A stretch of DNA of 64,000 nt from Prosthecobacter gellanilyticus (GCF_007992435.1 NZ_BKAG01000001.1:62001-126000); one strand, 5' to 3'; shown: positions 43,868 to 53,875, counted from the first letter of the stretch. The notes: generated from the sequence alone by a model not told the origin. Made by a program: numbers and translations.

Positions 43868-46066
43868 TCAGTGATTGAACAAAAACTCCTTCGAGCTCAT
43901 CAGGCTCCAGAAAAGGTCTTCCAGAGTGACGCGGCGTTCCTCGGGCTTGGCAGTGGCGAGCAGTTCGGTGGCCTTCTGTTTCTCCTTCATACTCGGCGGA
44001 CGGGTGAGCGTGAGCAGATAAGCTTCTTCGACGACCTTCTCATCGGGCTGTTTGGAGGCGAGCAATACATCGAGACGATTGTTCTTCTCGGAGAGCTTCG
44101 CGTTCATCGTGTCACCATTCGCGATGTGCAGGGCCTGGGCCATGCTGGGCTCGTTCGTGCGTTCGCATTCACAGGTCGCCACGCGGTCTGCGCGACCGAA
44201 GCTCTTCAGGAAGTAGCTCGCGATGTTCGAGTCCGGAAGCTGCAGCGCGCGGAAGCCCATGGGGTAGCTGTCAGCAGTGCCACGGTTCGCATTACGACGA
44301 TCAATCTTGAAGGTCGTCGGAGCAGCAGTGGCCTGCGAGATCGTATCCAGCAGCACCTCAGCCTTCAGACGACGTGGCACATAGTGCGAGCCATAGCGAA
44401 GGTCGTTGATGTTCTCCGGCACGGTCACGCTGCTGCGCTGATAAGTCTCGCTCTGCAGGATGGTGCGCATGAGCGCCTTCAAATTGAACTTCTGCTGCAC
44501 CAGATGATCACAAGCTGCTGCGAAGAGCGGCTCGTTGCTTGCCGGATTCGTCACGCGCAGATCATCCACCGGCTCCACAAGGCCTGAACCAAAAAAGTTC
44601 GCCCACACCCGGTTCACGATCGCTCGTTGGAACAGTTTGTTATCCGCACCTGTCAGCCACTTCGCCAGGGTGATGCGTCGGTCTTCGGTGGAGGTCATCG
44701 ACACCGCTGTCACTGAATCAAGCGGACGCGGCTCCTGCGGCTTGCCCGTCAGCGGTGTGACGATATCACCTTGTGTGTCAGAGAACAGCACGCGTTCATC
44801 AGCTTGTGCACCGTTCTTGGTACGCACACGGGCGAAAAGATTCGCGAAAGCAAAGTACTGCTCGTGAGTCCATTTCTCGAGCGGATGGTTGTGGCACTTC
44901 GCGCAGCCGATGGAGGTGCCCATGAAGGCCACGCTCACGGTTTCCGCACATTTGGTGGGCTCATCATTGAGGATGAAGAAGTTCCCCGCGCCATTCTCCA
45001 GCGTGCTGCCGGTGGCTGTGAGAAGATCACGCACCATCGCATCCCACGGTGTGTTCGCGGCCACATGACGGCGGATCCAGTTGTAGTAAGACCACATGGA
45101 GGCAGGCATGAGCTTGTCACCATTCACCAGCAGCAAATCACTCCAGCGATGCGCCCAGTAGTCCACAAACTCAGGTCGCTTCAGCAGCGCGTCGATCAAG
45201 CGATCCCGCTTGTCCGGCGCGGTGTCGGCAAAGAAAGCGCGCGCTTCTTCTGCCGTCGGTAAGATGCCCAGTGTGTCCACAAACACGCGGCGGATGAACT
45301 CATGATCATCAGCGCGTGCAGAGGGCGGAATGTTCAGCTCGCGCAGCTTGGTCAGCGTGTGCTCATCCACAAAGTTACGCGGCTTCAGCGCCGCAAAGCT
45401 CGCAGGCTGCACCTGGACTGCATTCGGAATCGTCACCGTGGAGATGGCGAGTCGGCTGAGATACCATGCACTCACTGTGCCTTCACCACTGCCCGTGGTT
45501 TTGATCAGACCATTGTCGTCCACCGTGGCCACACTGGCATTCGTGGCAACGTATTTGGACCAGCGGGTCACATCCTCGGTATGACCATCACTGAACTTCG
45601 CGGTCACCTTGAGCTGCACCGTCTGCCCCGGCTTGCTCACCACATGCGGATGCGAAACCTCGAGCGAGGTGATGCGCGCATCATCTGCCTTCGGTCCCGG
45701 CGCTCCCGCTGCGATCCAGTCCACAATCGCTTTATACTCCGGCGAGTTCGCTTCAAAGCGCTTGTCGCCTTTGTGCGGCACCGCTTTAACGGCCTTCAGC
45801 AGAAACAAACTGCGCGCCGGATCCTCCAAAGTGAGACGACGCCCCTTCGCGCTGCGCGTGATGGAAAGCCAGTCCCCCTCATCATCAAACCCTCGCAGCG
45901 AAAGACGAAACCCGCCCTGTCCCGCCGCAGCACCATGACACGCCCCCATCGCGCAACCATAGCGCGTGAGGATCGGCTGGATCGTGTTGCGAAACGAAGG
46001 CACTTCGGCGGAAGCACTGGCAACCGCTGATAGAATGAAGAGAAAAGTGAAAAGGCTGCTTCGCAT
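43868..46066 (-). CDS. DUF1549/DUF1553 (PSD1) protein with Big_2-like domain
   Basis: Exported protein of 732 residues, signal peptide MRSSLFTFLFILSAVASASA. The N-terminal planctomycete cytochrome-like part has CAMGACHGAAAGQGGF, where two Cys are four residues apart rather than two, an atypical heme motif. A bacterial Ig-like (Big_2) domain is at about 130-215 (DGHTEDVTRWSKYVATNASV). DUF1549 follows (LRELNIPPSARADDHEFIRR near 232), with a second heme site CAKCHNHPLEKW near 395, and DUF1553 ends the protein (RAIVNRVWANFFGSGL near 510). It is the expected partner of the DUF1501 protein upstream, but a GxxExxY gene now separates them. Confidence 0.88.
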   Translation of the reverse strand: MRSSLFTFLFILSAVASASAEVPSFRNTIQPILTRYGCAMGACHGAAAGQGGFRLSLRGFDDEGDWLSITRSAKGRRLTLEDPARSLFLLKAVKAVPHKGDKRFEANSPEYKAIVDWIAAGAPGPKADDARITSLEVSHPHVVSKPGQTVQLKVTAKFSDGHTEDVTRWSKYVATNASVATVDDNGLIKTTGSGEGTVSAWYLSRLAISTVTIPNAVQVQPASFAALKPRNFVDEHTLTKLRELNIPPSARADDHEFIRRVFVDTLGILPTAEEARAFFADTAPDKRDRLIDALLKRPEFVDYWAHRWSDLLLVNGDKLMPASMWSYYNWIRRHVAANTPWDAMVRDLLTATGSTLENGAGNFFILNDEPTKCAETVSVAFMGTSIGCAKCHNHPLEKWTHEQYFAFANLFARVRTKNGAQADERVLFSDTQGDIVTPLTGKPQEPRPLDSVTAVSMTSTEDRRITLAKWLTGADNKLFQRAIVNRVWANFFGSGLVEPVDDLRVTNPASNEPLFAAACDHLVQQKFNLKALMRTILQSETYQRSSVTVPENINDLRYGSHYVPRRLKAEVLLDTISQATAAPTTFKIDRRNANRGTADSYPMGFRALQLPDSNIASYFLKSFGRADRVATCECERTNEPSMAQALHIANGDTMNAKLSEKNNRLDVLLASKQPDEKVVEEAYLLTLTRPPSMKEKQKATELLATAKPEERRVTLEDLFWSLMSSKEFLFNH

Positions 46067-46101
46067 GGTTCGAGTGCCTGGATGAATCGGGGAGGTTTTT
46101 G

Positions 46102-46133
46102 AACCGCTAATGGGACGCTGATGAGACGCTAAT
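46102..46133. repeat. Left flank of GxxExxY unit (AACCGCTAAT repeat)
   Basis: A 32-base unit beginning AACCGCTAATGGGACGCTGA and ending GAGACGCTAAT. Versions of it lie beyond the GxxExxY gene at 46651-46682 (same sense) and, reversed, at 46717-46748. It sits between the PSD1 start codon and the GxxExxY gene. Confidence 0.8.
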
Positions 46134-46178
46134 GGATGAAGATTTGACAGGGAGATCGGAACTTGGTTTGTCTTCATC

Positions 46179-46652
46179 ATGTTGAGCACTGACGACTATG
46201 TCACCGAGGAGGAATTCAATCCGCTGGCCGATGAAGGCTTTGAGCTGATGGGGGCCGCGTTTGAGGTTCATCGAGTTGTTCGTGGAGGCTTGTTGGAGGA
46301 AGTCTATCAGGAGAGCCTGGAAGAAGAGTTGCGGTTAAGAGGCATCCCGTTTGTGCCGAGGCAGGAGCTCGCAGTCTTTTACAAAGGGCGGGAGCTCAGG
46401 CAGCGCTACATCCCGGATCTGTATGTTCACGGCGAGATCGTCGTGGAGTTGAAATCGGTTCGTGCGCTGGCTTCGGAACATGTGGCGCAACTGCTGAACT
46501 ACCTTCGTCTGGCGCGGAAGCCTGTGGGTTATCTGATCAACTTTGGTCCGCTTGGGAAGGTGGAGTGGAAGCGCTTCGTGTTGCGTGAGTTTGTGCAACC
46601 TTGGATGCTGCTGCCAAAAGGGGGCCGCAGGCCTAACAACCAGAATGTTTAA
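46179..46652 (+). CDS. GxxExxY protein
   Basis: Protein of 157 residues of the GxxExxY family, named for its motif, here GGLLEEVYQESLEEEL near 38. The core has a PD-(D/E)xK-like pattern: EELRLRGIPFVPRQEL, then RYIPDLYVHGEIVVELKSV with D, E and K at about 86, 95 and 97. This matches a predicted nuclease fold, though activity has not been shown here. The gene is on the strand opposite to the surrounding operon and is bounded by AACCGCTAAT-type repeats. Genes of this family are often multicopy in Verrucomicrobia. It appears inserted between DUF1501 and DUF1549 genes. Confidence 0.85.
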   Translation: MLSTDDYVTEEEFNPLADEGFELMGAAFEVHRVVRGGLLEEVYQESLEEELRLRGIPFVPRQELAVFYKGRELRQRYIPDLYVHGEIVVELKSVRALASEHVAQLLNYLRLARKPVGYLINFGPLGKVEWKRFVLREFVQPWMLLPKGGRRPNNQNV

Positions 46653-46750
46653 CCGTTGATGAGACGCTAATGGGACGCTGATATCAGCAGAATGAACATC
46701 ATTCCTTTCTGTTTTTATTAGCGTCATATCAGCGTCAAATTAGCGGTTAA
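46651..46750. repeat. Right flank of GxxExxY unit (direct plus inverted copies)
   Basis: 46651-46682 repeats the left-flank unit in the same sense with small changes; 46717-46748 is the reverse form, ending TAGCGGTTAA. These two face each other across 34 bases and can form a hairpin. The outermost copies (46102 and 46748) are inverted with respect to each other, like terminal inverted repeats. Confidence 0.8.
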
Positions 46751-46760
46751 AAAACTCTGC

Positions 46761-48140
46761 TTACGCAAACAGCTCCTTGATCGCCTGCGTGCCAAAGTCG
46801 ACGACGGGATACGGACGTCCCTGCGGCCCAGGAAGCTCGGTGGTGAGGTCCACACCGAGGGCCTGGTAAATGGTCGCCACAATCTCTTTCGGCGCGACGG
46901 GGCGCTCGGTGGGATAACCACCGATGTCGTCGCTCTTGCCGACCACGTGACCGCCCTTCACGCCGCCACCGGCAAAGTTCACGGTCCAGCAGTTTGGCCA
47001 GTGATCACGACCACCGGCAGGATTGATCTTCGGCGTGCGGCCAAACTCGGCGAGGCAGGTCACCATCGTATCATCCAGCATGCCGCGCTGGAACAGGTCC
47101 TCGATCAGCGCGCTGTAACCCTGGTCATACATCGGCGCGACGATATCGCGCATGCCTTCGATGCTGGTGAAAGGCTTGCTGCCGTGGATGTCCCAGGTGA
47201 TCTCGCCAAACACGGTGATGAAGGTGTTCACGGTCACAAAGCGCACACCACGCTCTACCAACCGGCGTGCCAGCAGGCAGCTCTGGCCAAAGCGGTTCAT
47301 GCCATAGCGCTCGCGCACTTTCGTCGGCTCCTTGGTGAGGTCAAAAGCCTCGCGCGCCTGCGTGCTGGTCATGATACGATACGCTGCTTCAAAGTTCGAA
47401 TCCATGAGCTTCGCCTGCTCGCTGGCTTCAAAGTTCTTCACGCTGCTGTCCACCAGCTCGCGCATTTGACGACGACGATCCAGGCGCACCTCGCTGATCT
47501 CCTTCGGCGGCAGCAGATCCGGCACGCGGAAGTCCGCAGCGGACGGATCACTGTTGAGCACGAAAGGGTCATACGACTTGCCCAGGAAGCCCGCATCCTG
47601 GCCATGCGGCATGTTGCCACCGGTGGGTCCCATCGTTTCGGGAAGAATAATATGCGCGGGCAGATCACTCCGGCGGCCTTGCAGGAACTCCAGCGCGCTG
47701 CCCACATGCGGCGTGTTCACACCACCGGTGAAAAGACGGCCCGTCTGCATCATCTGATGCCCTGTGTCATGCACCGCCGCTGCGGTGTGATAGCAGGAGC
47801 GCACGAGAGAAAATTTATCCGCGATCTTCGCATGCAGCGGCAGGATCTCAGAGATCTCAAAGGCATCACTCTTCGTGCGGATCGGTTTGAAAGGACCGCG
47901 AATCTCGCTCGGCGCGTCCGGCTTCATGTCCCACAGATCCTGCTGGCTCGGCGCGCCGAGATTGAAGATCATGATGCAGGCCTTGTTGCTCTTCTTCGGG
48001 TCCACACGGCCCTCGGCCTTGAGCTTCGCAAAAGCAGGCATGGTTAGGCCGATGGCCCCCAGGGCGCCTGCCTGCAGGAAATCACGACGCGTCACACCAT
48101 CACAGGTGGTGACAGAGCCTTGGCCAGAGAACTTGAACAT
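46761..48140 (-). CDS. DUF1501 Tat-exported protein
   Basis: DUF1501 protein of 459 residues. Tat signal TRRDFLQAGALGAIGLTMP at about 17-35. Conserved segments: IFNLGAPSQQDLWDMKP near 57, LAEFGRTPKINPAGGRDHWP near 372, and [14 protein letters not shown] near 395. It is the first gene of the leftward operon whose other members are the DUF1549/DUF1553 protein and the PSCyt1/WD40 protein. 694 bases separate it from its partner, containing the inserted GxxExxY unit. Function of the family is unresolved. Confidence 0.9.
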   Translation of the reverse strand: MFKFSGQGSVTTCDGVTRRDFLQAGALGAIGLTMPAFAKLKAEGRVDPKKSNKACIMIFNLGAPSQQDLWDMKPDAPSEIRGPFKPIRTKSDAFEISEILPLHAKIADKFSLVRSCYHTAAAVHDTGHQMMQTGRLFTGGVNTPHVGSALEFLQGRRSDLPAHIILPETMGPTGGNMPHGQDAGFLGKSYDPFVLNSDPSAADFRVPDLLPPKEISEVRLDRRRQMRELVDSSVKNFEASEQAKLMDSNFEAAYRIMTSTQAREAFDLTKEPTKVRERYGMNRFGQSCLLARRLVERGVRFVTVNTFITVFGEITWDIHGSKPFTSIEGMRDIVAPMYDQGYSALIEDLFQRGMLDDTMVTCLAEFGRTPKINPAGGRDHWPNCWTVNFAGGGVKGGHVVGKSDDIGGYPTERPVAPKEIVATIYQALGVDLTTELPGPQGRPYPVVDFGTQAIKELFA

Positions 48141-48369
48141 GGTGGTTGGGGGCTAACAGTGAATGTGACAAGATCTAGTACGGCCTTCGCGCACTGGATC
48201 TGTTTCGGAAACGCGGCTGGAAGGTTCAGGTTTTGCATCACGCAGAACCTCCAACGTCCACAGTATACAGTGCCTCTTTCCACTATAGAATGGACGATCC
48301 CGCTTTGTTCGATGTGCGTTCAAATCCCCTTCCCAGGGGGAAGTTTCCTTCGATACTGGAAGATTCAGC

Positions 48370-51300
48370 TCAGGGAGTGCTCCCAAAAAACTCGACCAGA
48401 CCGGAGTGCAGCGGGGTGTTGGTCAAGGTCTGGCCGGAAGACACGGGCAGATCGGGCAGGAGGAAGAATCCGTAACCGCGCAGCGCCTGGTCGGTGTCGC
48501 GCACGATCTGCCCCTGGAAGGCAGCAGGACGTCTGGCCTCCCCAATAATGTTGTTGGGCTGAACCAGGGTAAAGCTGCCCGCAAAAGTCCCCGTCGCAGG
48601 TGTGACGGTCACCTTGGTCCCGGCAGGATTGTTGGCAGCCAGCGGAGCGACAAAGCCGCTGGCCTGTTTCAGCCGGAACGGGATGTCCGGGTTCATGGTA
48701 CCTAGGTCCGCCCCGGAGAAGACGAGCTCAGCGTTGTTGCTGCTGAGGTCGTCCACGATGCCCATGACAATGCTGGTGGCGGGTGAAGGCGGCACATAGC
48801 GCCCCCCGACAGCCGTCAGGTCATAAGGGCCGAGCTTCGTCGGATACAGGCGGCCCGGGATGTCGGGCCGCAGCCAGCTCACCGTCCCGGCCAGGGTGCC
48901 GTTCCCAAACGGCGGCACAAACCCCGCCGAGCCCTGGGTGATGACCAGTTTGCCCAGAATGCTGCCTTTGTTGCCATGCAGCGGCTGGAAGATCAGCACC
49001 TCGCCATGCGGACCCGCAGAGGTCACGCAGGCAAACGTGGTGCCATCCGCCAGTTTGCCCCCGGCGGTCAGCGTCCCCGTTTTCGCGGCCACGGTGAAGG
49101 AGCCGATGCCGCTGCCCTGAGGCACTTCAGGCTGTCCGTCTGGCGCATGCAGCACGAAGGTGTGCAGGCCCAGATACGGCGTGAGGGCCGAGGGATTGGC
49201 GGCCCAGATGTTCCGCCAGGCCTCAAAACTGGCATGATCGTTGCCGTCATGGATGTCACCGTTGATCACCAGGTTGTTCGCGCTGTCGATGGTGAAACTC
49301 ACCTGCAGGGCAGGAAGCGGTGCCGTGCGCGCGATGGTGAACGCAGCGGTGGGCATGTCATTCCCCAGGGTGGCCTGCAGTACGATGTTGGGCGGGAAAG
49401 GGTAGCTCTTGGTGGCAAAGATCAGCTTCCCGGTCAGCCCGCCGGCGGAGCTCGTGGTCATCTCAAACCGTCCCCCGAGACCCTTGTTGTCATCCAGATC
49501 GAGCTGGCGTGCGATGATGCCGCTGAAGGTTCCGACGGCCCCTGCTGGCAGCGGCAGGATGGTGACCGGGACGACCAGGGTCGTGGAGGCCCCGGCGGTC
49601 GTGAGCCCGGTGACGCTCATGTTGAAGGTGCCCGCGGCCTTCGGCTTGCCGCTGATCACCCCGGTGTCCTTATGAATACTGAGCCCGGGCGGCTGACTGC
49701 TGAGGGTGAACTTCACTCCAGGCTGCGAGGCAGGAATCGTCAGCTCATAATCCGCGCTCACCCTGCCCTGAGGCACATTTTCGGGCTCCTCCAGGGTGAA
49801 GCCCAGGATCCCGGCCTGGAGAATCACGTGGGACCGACCCCCGATCGTCACCACACCGCGGCGGGAGGTCTTGGCAGCGTTTGCCTGGAGGGTGAGGGTC
49901 ACCTCTCCAGGGCCCGTGCCGGATACTGGCGTGACCGTGACCCATGGCAAGGCCTCGGCCACCACCCATGCCTCCTCCGTCCCGACGGAGACAGGATAGC
50001 TGGTCGCGGCCGCGAGCACCGAGGCCGAGTCGGGATCCAGCTCGCAGTCACCCAGGCCGACATTCACCGTGCCCTTGGCGGTTTTGCCAAAGCCATCACT
50101 GATCGTGTAGGTGAAGCTGGTGCCGGTAAACCCGGCAGCGGCGGCAAACACGATGTGACCGTTCACGATCTTGGCCCCGCCAGCCTTGGCCGGAGGTGGC
50201 GTCACGACGGTGAGAGTCAGGACATCCGCATCGCCGTCCGTGTCATTGTCCAGCACATCCAGAGTCAGCGTTCCGCCGGGCAGGGCGGTGGCGTTATCCG
50301 TTCCGGCCACGGGCGCGGTGTCCAGCGTGGTGAAGATCTGGTTGGCCCCATTGGCGGCCCCCATCACTCCGCTGGCCTTGACCCGGAAGTTGTACTTCGT
50401 GTGCGGCAGCAGGCTGGTCAGAGCAGCGCTCACCGGCTGCACCGCCGAGCCATTCACCGAGCCAGGCGTGGCCATCACCGTCGTGCCATAGGCCGTCGTC
50501 AGGCCGTACTCAAAAACCACATCCCGCGCCGAGCCCTTGGCGTTCACGGTTCCGTTCAGTGTCGCCCCGGTCACGGCCAAGCCGCTCGCGGCCACCGTCG
50601 CCACCACCGGCGGCACAGCGGCCACCCCGGAACCTGAGAGCGAGATGTTATAAGGGTTCTCGTCCCCGTCATTGTTGGCGATGGAGAGCGCCGCCGACTT
50701 CAAACCGGCGCTGGTGGGGGCAAAGCGCACCGTGAAGTTCGCACTGCCTCCCGCCGCGATGGGTGATACCGGCTGGGCGATCACCGTGAACCGCGCGGCG
50801 TCCGCGCCGCTCACGGCCACCTTCGGCGTGCCGGTGAGCTGTAGATTCACCGGGCCGGTGTTTTTGATCGTCAGCTCCACATCCTGGGTGCCGCCCACCA
50901 GAGTGGCATCAAAGGTGGCCGATCCCGCGTCTGCGATGCTCGTCAGCCCCTTCTCCACCGCGATCTCAGGCACGCCCAGGCTGCTGCTCGTGGTGAAGCT
51001 TCCAGACACGTCGGAAGGCAGCGCATTGCCCGCCACGTCCTTGAAGTTCTGCGCCTGCGCGGTCGGATTCAACGTCCAGTTGATGGTCGCATCAGCAGGC
51101 AGGCTGGTGCTGTAGGTGCAGGTCAGTGTCCGGCCGTCCACGCTCCAGGAAAAGGAGAACTGGTTCGCCGTCACGTTCGGGCTCCAGGCGATCGACACGC
51201 CCGTTTGCATCCGCTCGCTGAAGGTGAATTTGACGGTGGTATCCCGCACCACACCCGTGGCTCCATTGGCTGGGAGGCTGGAGTCCAGGGACGGAGCCGC

Positions 51301-53736
51301 CGAATCTGTGGCGACAAAGTTCGCCACGCCATTGCTGCCGGAGATGACCACGTTCTGCGATTCGACGGGGTTGTAACCGTGGTTCGCGAGATCGTCCTGA
51401 CGCACTGAGACCTCCCAGCTGGCATTGAGCACCCGCAGGGTGTAGGCACCATTCGCATCCGTGGCCACACAACCAGGGAAATAGCGGATGTTGCCGACCA
51501 CCGCCCCTGCATCCACCTGCACGCCGGCGATGGGGTTGTTGGCCGTATCCTTCACGGTACCGGTGATGACAAAGGTCGAGCGCGGAAAGGTGAGCACCAT
51601 GCCGTTTTGATCCACACCGTCCGTCACCGCGAAGTTGAGGTCCGCGACATTCACGAAGCTCTTCTCCTGGGATTCCACACACTCCAGCGCGATGTTCCAG
51701 GTGCCCGCATAGACTCCCAGGTCAAAATTGCCGTTCGCGTCCGTGCTCGGGTAGCTGGAGCCAGCACCGCTGGGGGTGATGGGAAGCTTCTGCAGAACGA
51801 GGGTGATGTTCGGAATGGGCGCTCCCGTGTCGTCACGGATCTGCCCGCGCAGATGCGCCGTGACGGCACTGACCACCAAGTTCGCCTCCAGCGCCTGGCC
51901 TGCGATCACCGTCACCTCGGTTCCGGGCCCCGCGCCGGCATAGCCAGCAGGCAGGGTCTCAGGCAGCACTCCCACGGACCAGGTTCCTGCCAGCACACCG
52001 GCCGCGTAGCTGCCATTGGGCGCCACGCTCACGCCGAAACCTGTGGCCATCTGATCGTTATCGTTGGCCTCCACCTGCACGCCGTTCACCGCGGTGTTGG
52101 ACTGGTCTTTGACCGTTCCATAGATCAGCGCGGTGGCCTTGTTCAGGTTGATGTTCACATTCGTGGCCGCAGCGCTGCTGGTATCGGCACTGGCATGTCC
52201 CTCGTTGTCGGGAATGACATAACCCAGGCGGCTCAGGGAAGCGTCCGCCGCCTCGAGCTGCCACTGCCCGGGCACCACCTGGGCGGAGTAGTTGCCATTG
52301 GCGTTCGTGCTCAGCAGGGTCACCAGCCCCGTCATGGACTGCGCAAACAACTGCACCCCTGGCAGCCCGGTGCTGGTGGCCGCATCCGCCACTTTGCCGG
52401 AGATGGATGTCGTCGCGGCTGTCAGCGTCACGTTCTGCGTGGGAGTCGCGCCAGCGGGCAGCGCCACCGTGGGGGCAGCACCCATGTCGCTCACGAAGCC
52501 GTTTTTCACCGCCAGAACCTGGTAACTCCCGACTGGCGCATTGATCGAATACTGCCCGCTGGCATTCGCCGCGACCGCCTGAACGAACTCGGCATCGTCA
52601 TCGCTGTTCTCCAGCAGGACGACGAAGGCAAAAGGCACCGCATTGCTGGCCCCATCCCGCACCGTGCCGGAGATGGACTGGGCATGGTTCGGTTGGGTGA
52701 AAGTGAGTGTGCGGTTGATCGTTGTGAAGGCCGCTGTGGGGCTGGAGACACGCACGATCTGTGATCCCGCTCCACGTCCCAGTTCAGGCCCGGATGCCGA
52801 CCGCAGATGAATCGTCATCTGCCCGTTGGCAGCGAGGTCCTCATCACCGGGGATGTTCGTGTTTCGCACCCCGCCGATGGTCGTCACCTGGCCATCCGTG
52901 ACGGTGAATCTCTCAATGAGAAACTCACCCGCATCCAATGTGCTGTCACCGTCCACATCCAGGAAGCGCTCGACGATGGCCGATCCACCGGGCGTGAGGT
53001 TGGTCACACTCACGACCACGGGCGCGATGTCACCCGCCACCTGCGTGCTGGGAGACAGGGTGGCATCCACAGTGGGAACGACACCAATCGGCGTGCTGGC
53101 ACCGCTGTTCTTGGTGACCGTGGCAGGCTCGGCGCTCAGGGCATAGTCCGCCGAATTGGACGTGCTGGGAGCGGAGGCCGCCCCCTGGAAAAGCAGCCCC
53201 TTCAGCCCGGTGGTGGGCAGTCCCTGGCCAAAAGCCGGCCCGAAATTGCCATCCGCGTCATTGGTGGTGGTACCAGTGACACTCCCGGTGTAGGACGCAC
53301 CGCCCCAGGCGACCATCCAATAGATGGTTCCGCCATCGTCCTCAAAGGTCAGGCGCCCAGCAGCCAGATAACCCGCCGGAATGGGGGTGGCCAGGGTGAA
53401 GTCCGGGGTGAACCCGGGCGTGACGGCCTGCACCGCCGTGATGAAGGCCGAGGTGGCCAGCAAAATACGCGCCCCAGAGCTGGCGACGCTCACATTGGTG
53501 CCCATATCCAGGACGGTCACGGGATTCGCGCCGGCCGCGTCCCAGGCGCGCACACGTGTGGAACTCACCAGGTTCTGACCCCCTGAGCGCATGCGCAGCT
53601 GAATGGCCTGCGCCGCCGTGTTGCCATTCACGGATCCGATGATCTGCTCCACCTGCATCAGGTGGAAGGAGGCATAGGCAGAGGGCACCAGGAAGGTCGC
53701 CGCGATGAACAGGAGAAACGCTTTCATGATTTTCAT
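48370..53736 (-). CDS. Giant secreted beta-sandwich multidomain protein
   Basis: Exported protein of 1788 residues; signal AFLLFIAATFLVPSAYA. Order: an N-terminal lamin-tail/LTD-like region (about 20-200); a run of carboxypeptidase-regulatory units (about 360-820; GTVRDGASNAVPFAFVVLLE, GKVADAATSTGLPGVQLFAQ and others); an SbsA-type Ig-like domain (near 830-930; SLPANGATGVVRDTTVKF); a choice-of-anchor-D unit (near 940-1050); an FN3-like unit; a cadherin-like DNDTDGDADVLTLTV module; a BACON-like unit (VVAEALPWVTVTPVSGTGPG); a putative Ig; and a repeated GTFSG-type C-terminal domain. No enzyme motif or sorting tail is visible. It is probably a surface or extracellular adhesion/structural protein. 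The start could also be 53727. Confidence 0.8.
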   Translation of the reverse strand: MKIMKAFLLFIAATFLVPSAYASFHLMQVEQIIGSVNGNTAAQAIQLRMRSGGQNLVSSTRVRAWDAAGANPVTVLDMGTNVSVASSGARILLATSAFITAVQAVTPGFTPDFTLATPIPAGYLAAGRLTFEDDGGTIYWMVAWGGASYTGSVTGTTTNDADGNFGPAFGQGLPTTGLKGLLFQGAASAPSTSNSADYALSAEPATVTKNSGASTPIGVVPTVDATLSPSTQVAGDIAPVVVSVTNLTPGGSAIVERFLDVDGDSTLDAGEFLIERFTVTDGQVTTIGGVRNTNIPGDEDLAANGQMTIHLRSASGPELGRGAGSQIVRVSSPTAAFTTINRTLTFTQPNHAQSISGTVRDGASNAVPFAFVVLLENSDDDAEFVQAVAANASGQYSINAPVGSYQVLAVKNGFVSDMGAAPTVALPAGATPTQNVTLTAATTSISGKVADAATSTGLPGVQLFAQSMTGLVTLLSTNANGNYSAQVVPGQWQLEAADASLSRLGYVIPDNEGHASADTSSAAATNVNINLNKATALIYGTVKDQSNTAVNGVQVEANDNDQMATGFGVSVAPNGSYAAGVLAGTWSVGVLPETLPAGYAGAGPGTEVTVIAGQALEANLVVSAVTAHLRGQIRDDTGAPIPNITLVLQKLPITPSGAGSSYPSTDANGNFDLGVYAGTWNIALECVESQEKSFVNVADLNFAVTDGVDQNGMVLTFPRSTFVITGTVKDTANNPIAGVQVDAGAVVGNIRYFPGCVATDANGAYTLRVLNASWEVSVRQDDLANHGYNPVESQNVVISGSNGVANFVATDSAAPSLDSSLPANGATGVVRDTTVKFTFSERMQTGVSIAWSPNVTANQFSFSWSVDGRTLTCTYSTSLPADATINWTLNPTAQAQNFKDVAGNALPSDVSGSFTTSSSLGVPEIAVEKGLTSIADAGSATFDATLVGGTQDVELTIKNTGPVNLQLTGTPKVAVSGADAARFTVIAQPVSPIAAGGSANFTVRFAPTSAGLKSAALSIANNDGDENPYNISLSGSGVAAVPPVVATVAASGLAVTGATLNGTVNAKGSARDVVFEYGLTTAYGTTVMATPGSVNGSAVQPVSAALTSLLPHTKYNFRVKASGVMGAANGANQIFTTLDTAPVAGTDNATALPGGTLTLDVLDNDTDGDADVLTLTVVTPPPAKAGGAKIVNGHIVFAAAAGFTGTSFTYTISDGFGKTAKGTVNVGLGDCELDPDSASVLAAATSYPVSVGTEEAWVVAEALPWVTVTPVSGTGPGEVTLTLQANAAKTSRRGVVTIGGRSHVILQAGILGFTLEEPENVPQGRVSADYELTIPASQPGVKFTLSSQPPGLSIHKDTGVISGKPKAAGTFNMSVTGLTTAGASTTLVVPVTILPLPAGAVGTFSGIIARQLDLDDNKGLGGRFEMTTSSAGGLTGKLIFATKSYPFPPNIVLQATLGNDMPTAAFTIARTAPLPALQVSFTIDSANNLVINGDIHDGNDHASFEAWRNIWAANPSALTPYLGLHTFVLHAPDGQPEVPQGSGIGSFTVAAKTGTLTAGGKLADGTTFACVTSAGPHGEVLIFQPLHGNKGSILGKLVITQGSAGFVPPFGNGTLAGTVSWLRPDIPGRLYPTKLGPYDLTAVGGRYVPPSPATSIVMGIVDDLSSNNAELVFSGADLGTMNPDIPFRLKQASGFVAPLAANNPAGTKVTVTPATGTFAGSFTLVQPNNIIGEARRPAAFQGQIVRDTDQALRGYGFFLLPDLPVSSGQTLTNTPLHSGLVEFFGSTP

Positions 53737-53875
53737 GACGCTTGAGGTTAGGCCGCCAGTGCTTCATGAGCATCGTCAAAGCTCATTTCAGCTCAACGGA
53801 GTCGTGCACTCAATGCCACGACAGGAGTGTGGCGGAACCCGGACATGAAGTCGAGCCTCTTCTTGGCGCGCTGTT

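Noticed and set aside
48976-50637. 553-codon plus-strand frame inside the giant protein gene
   Set aside because: The minus strand encodes well-recognised beta domains across the same region, and the plus frame has only low-complexity Arg/Gly-rich sequence.
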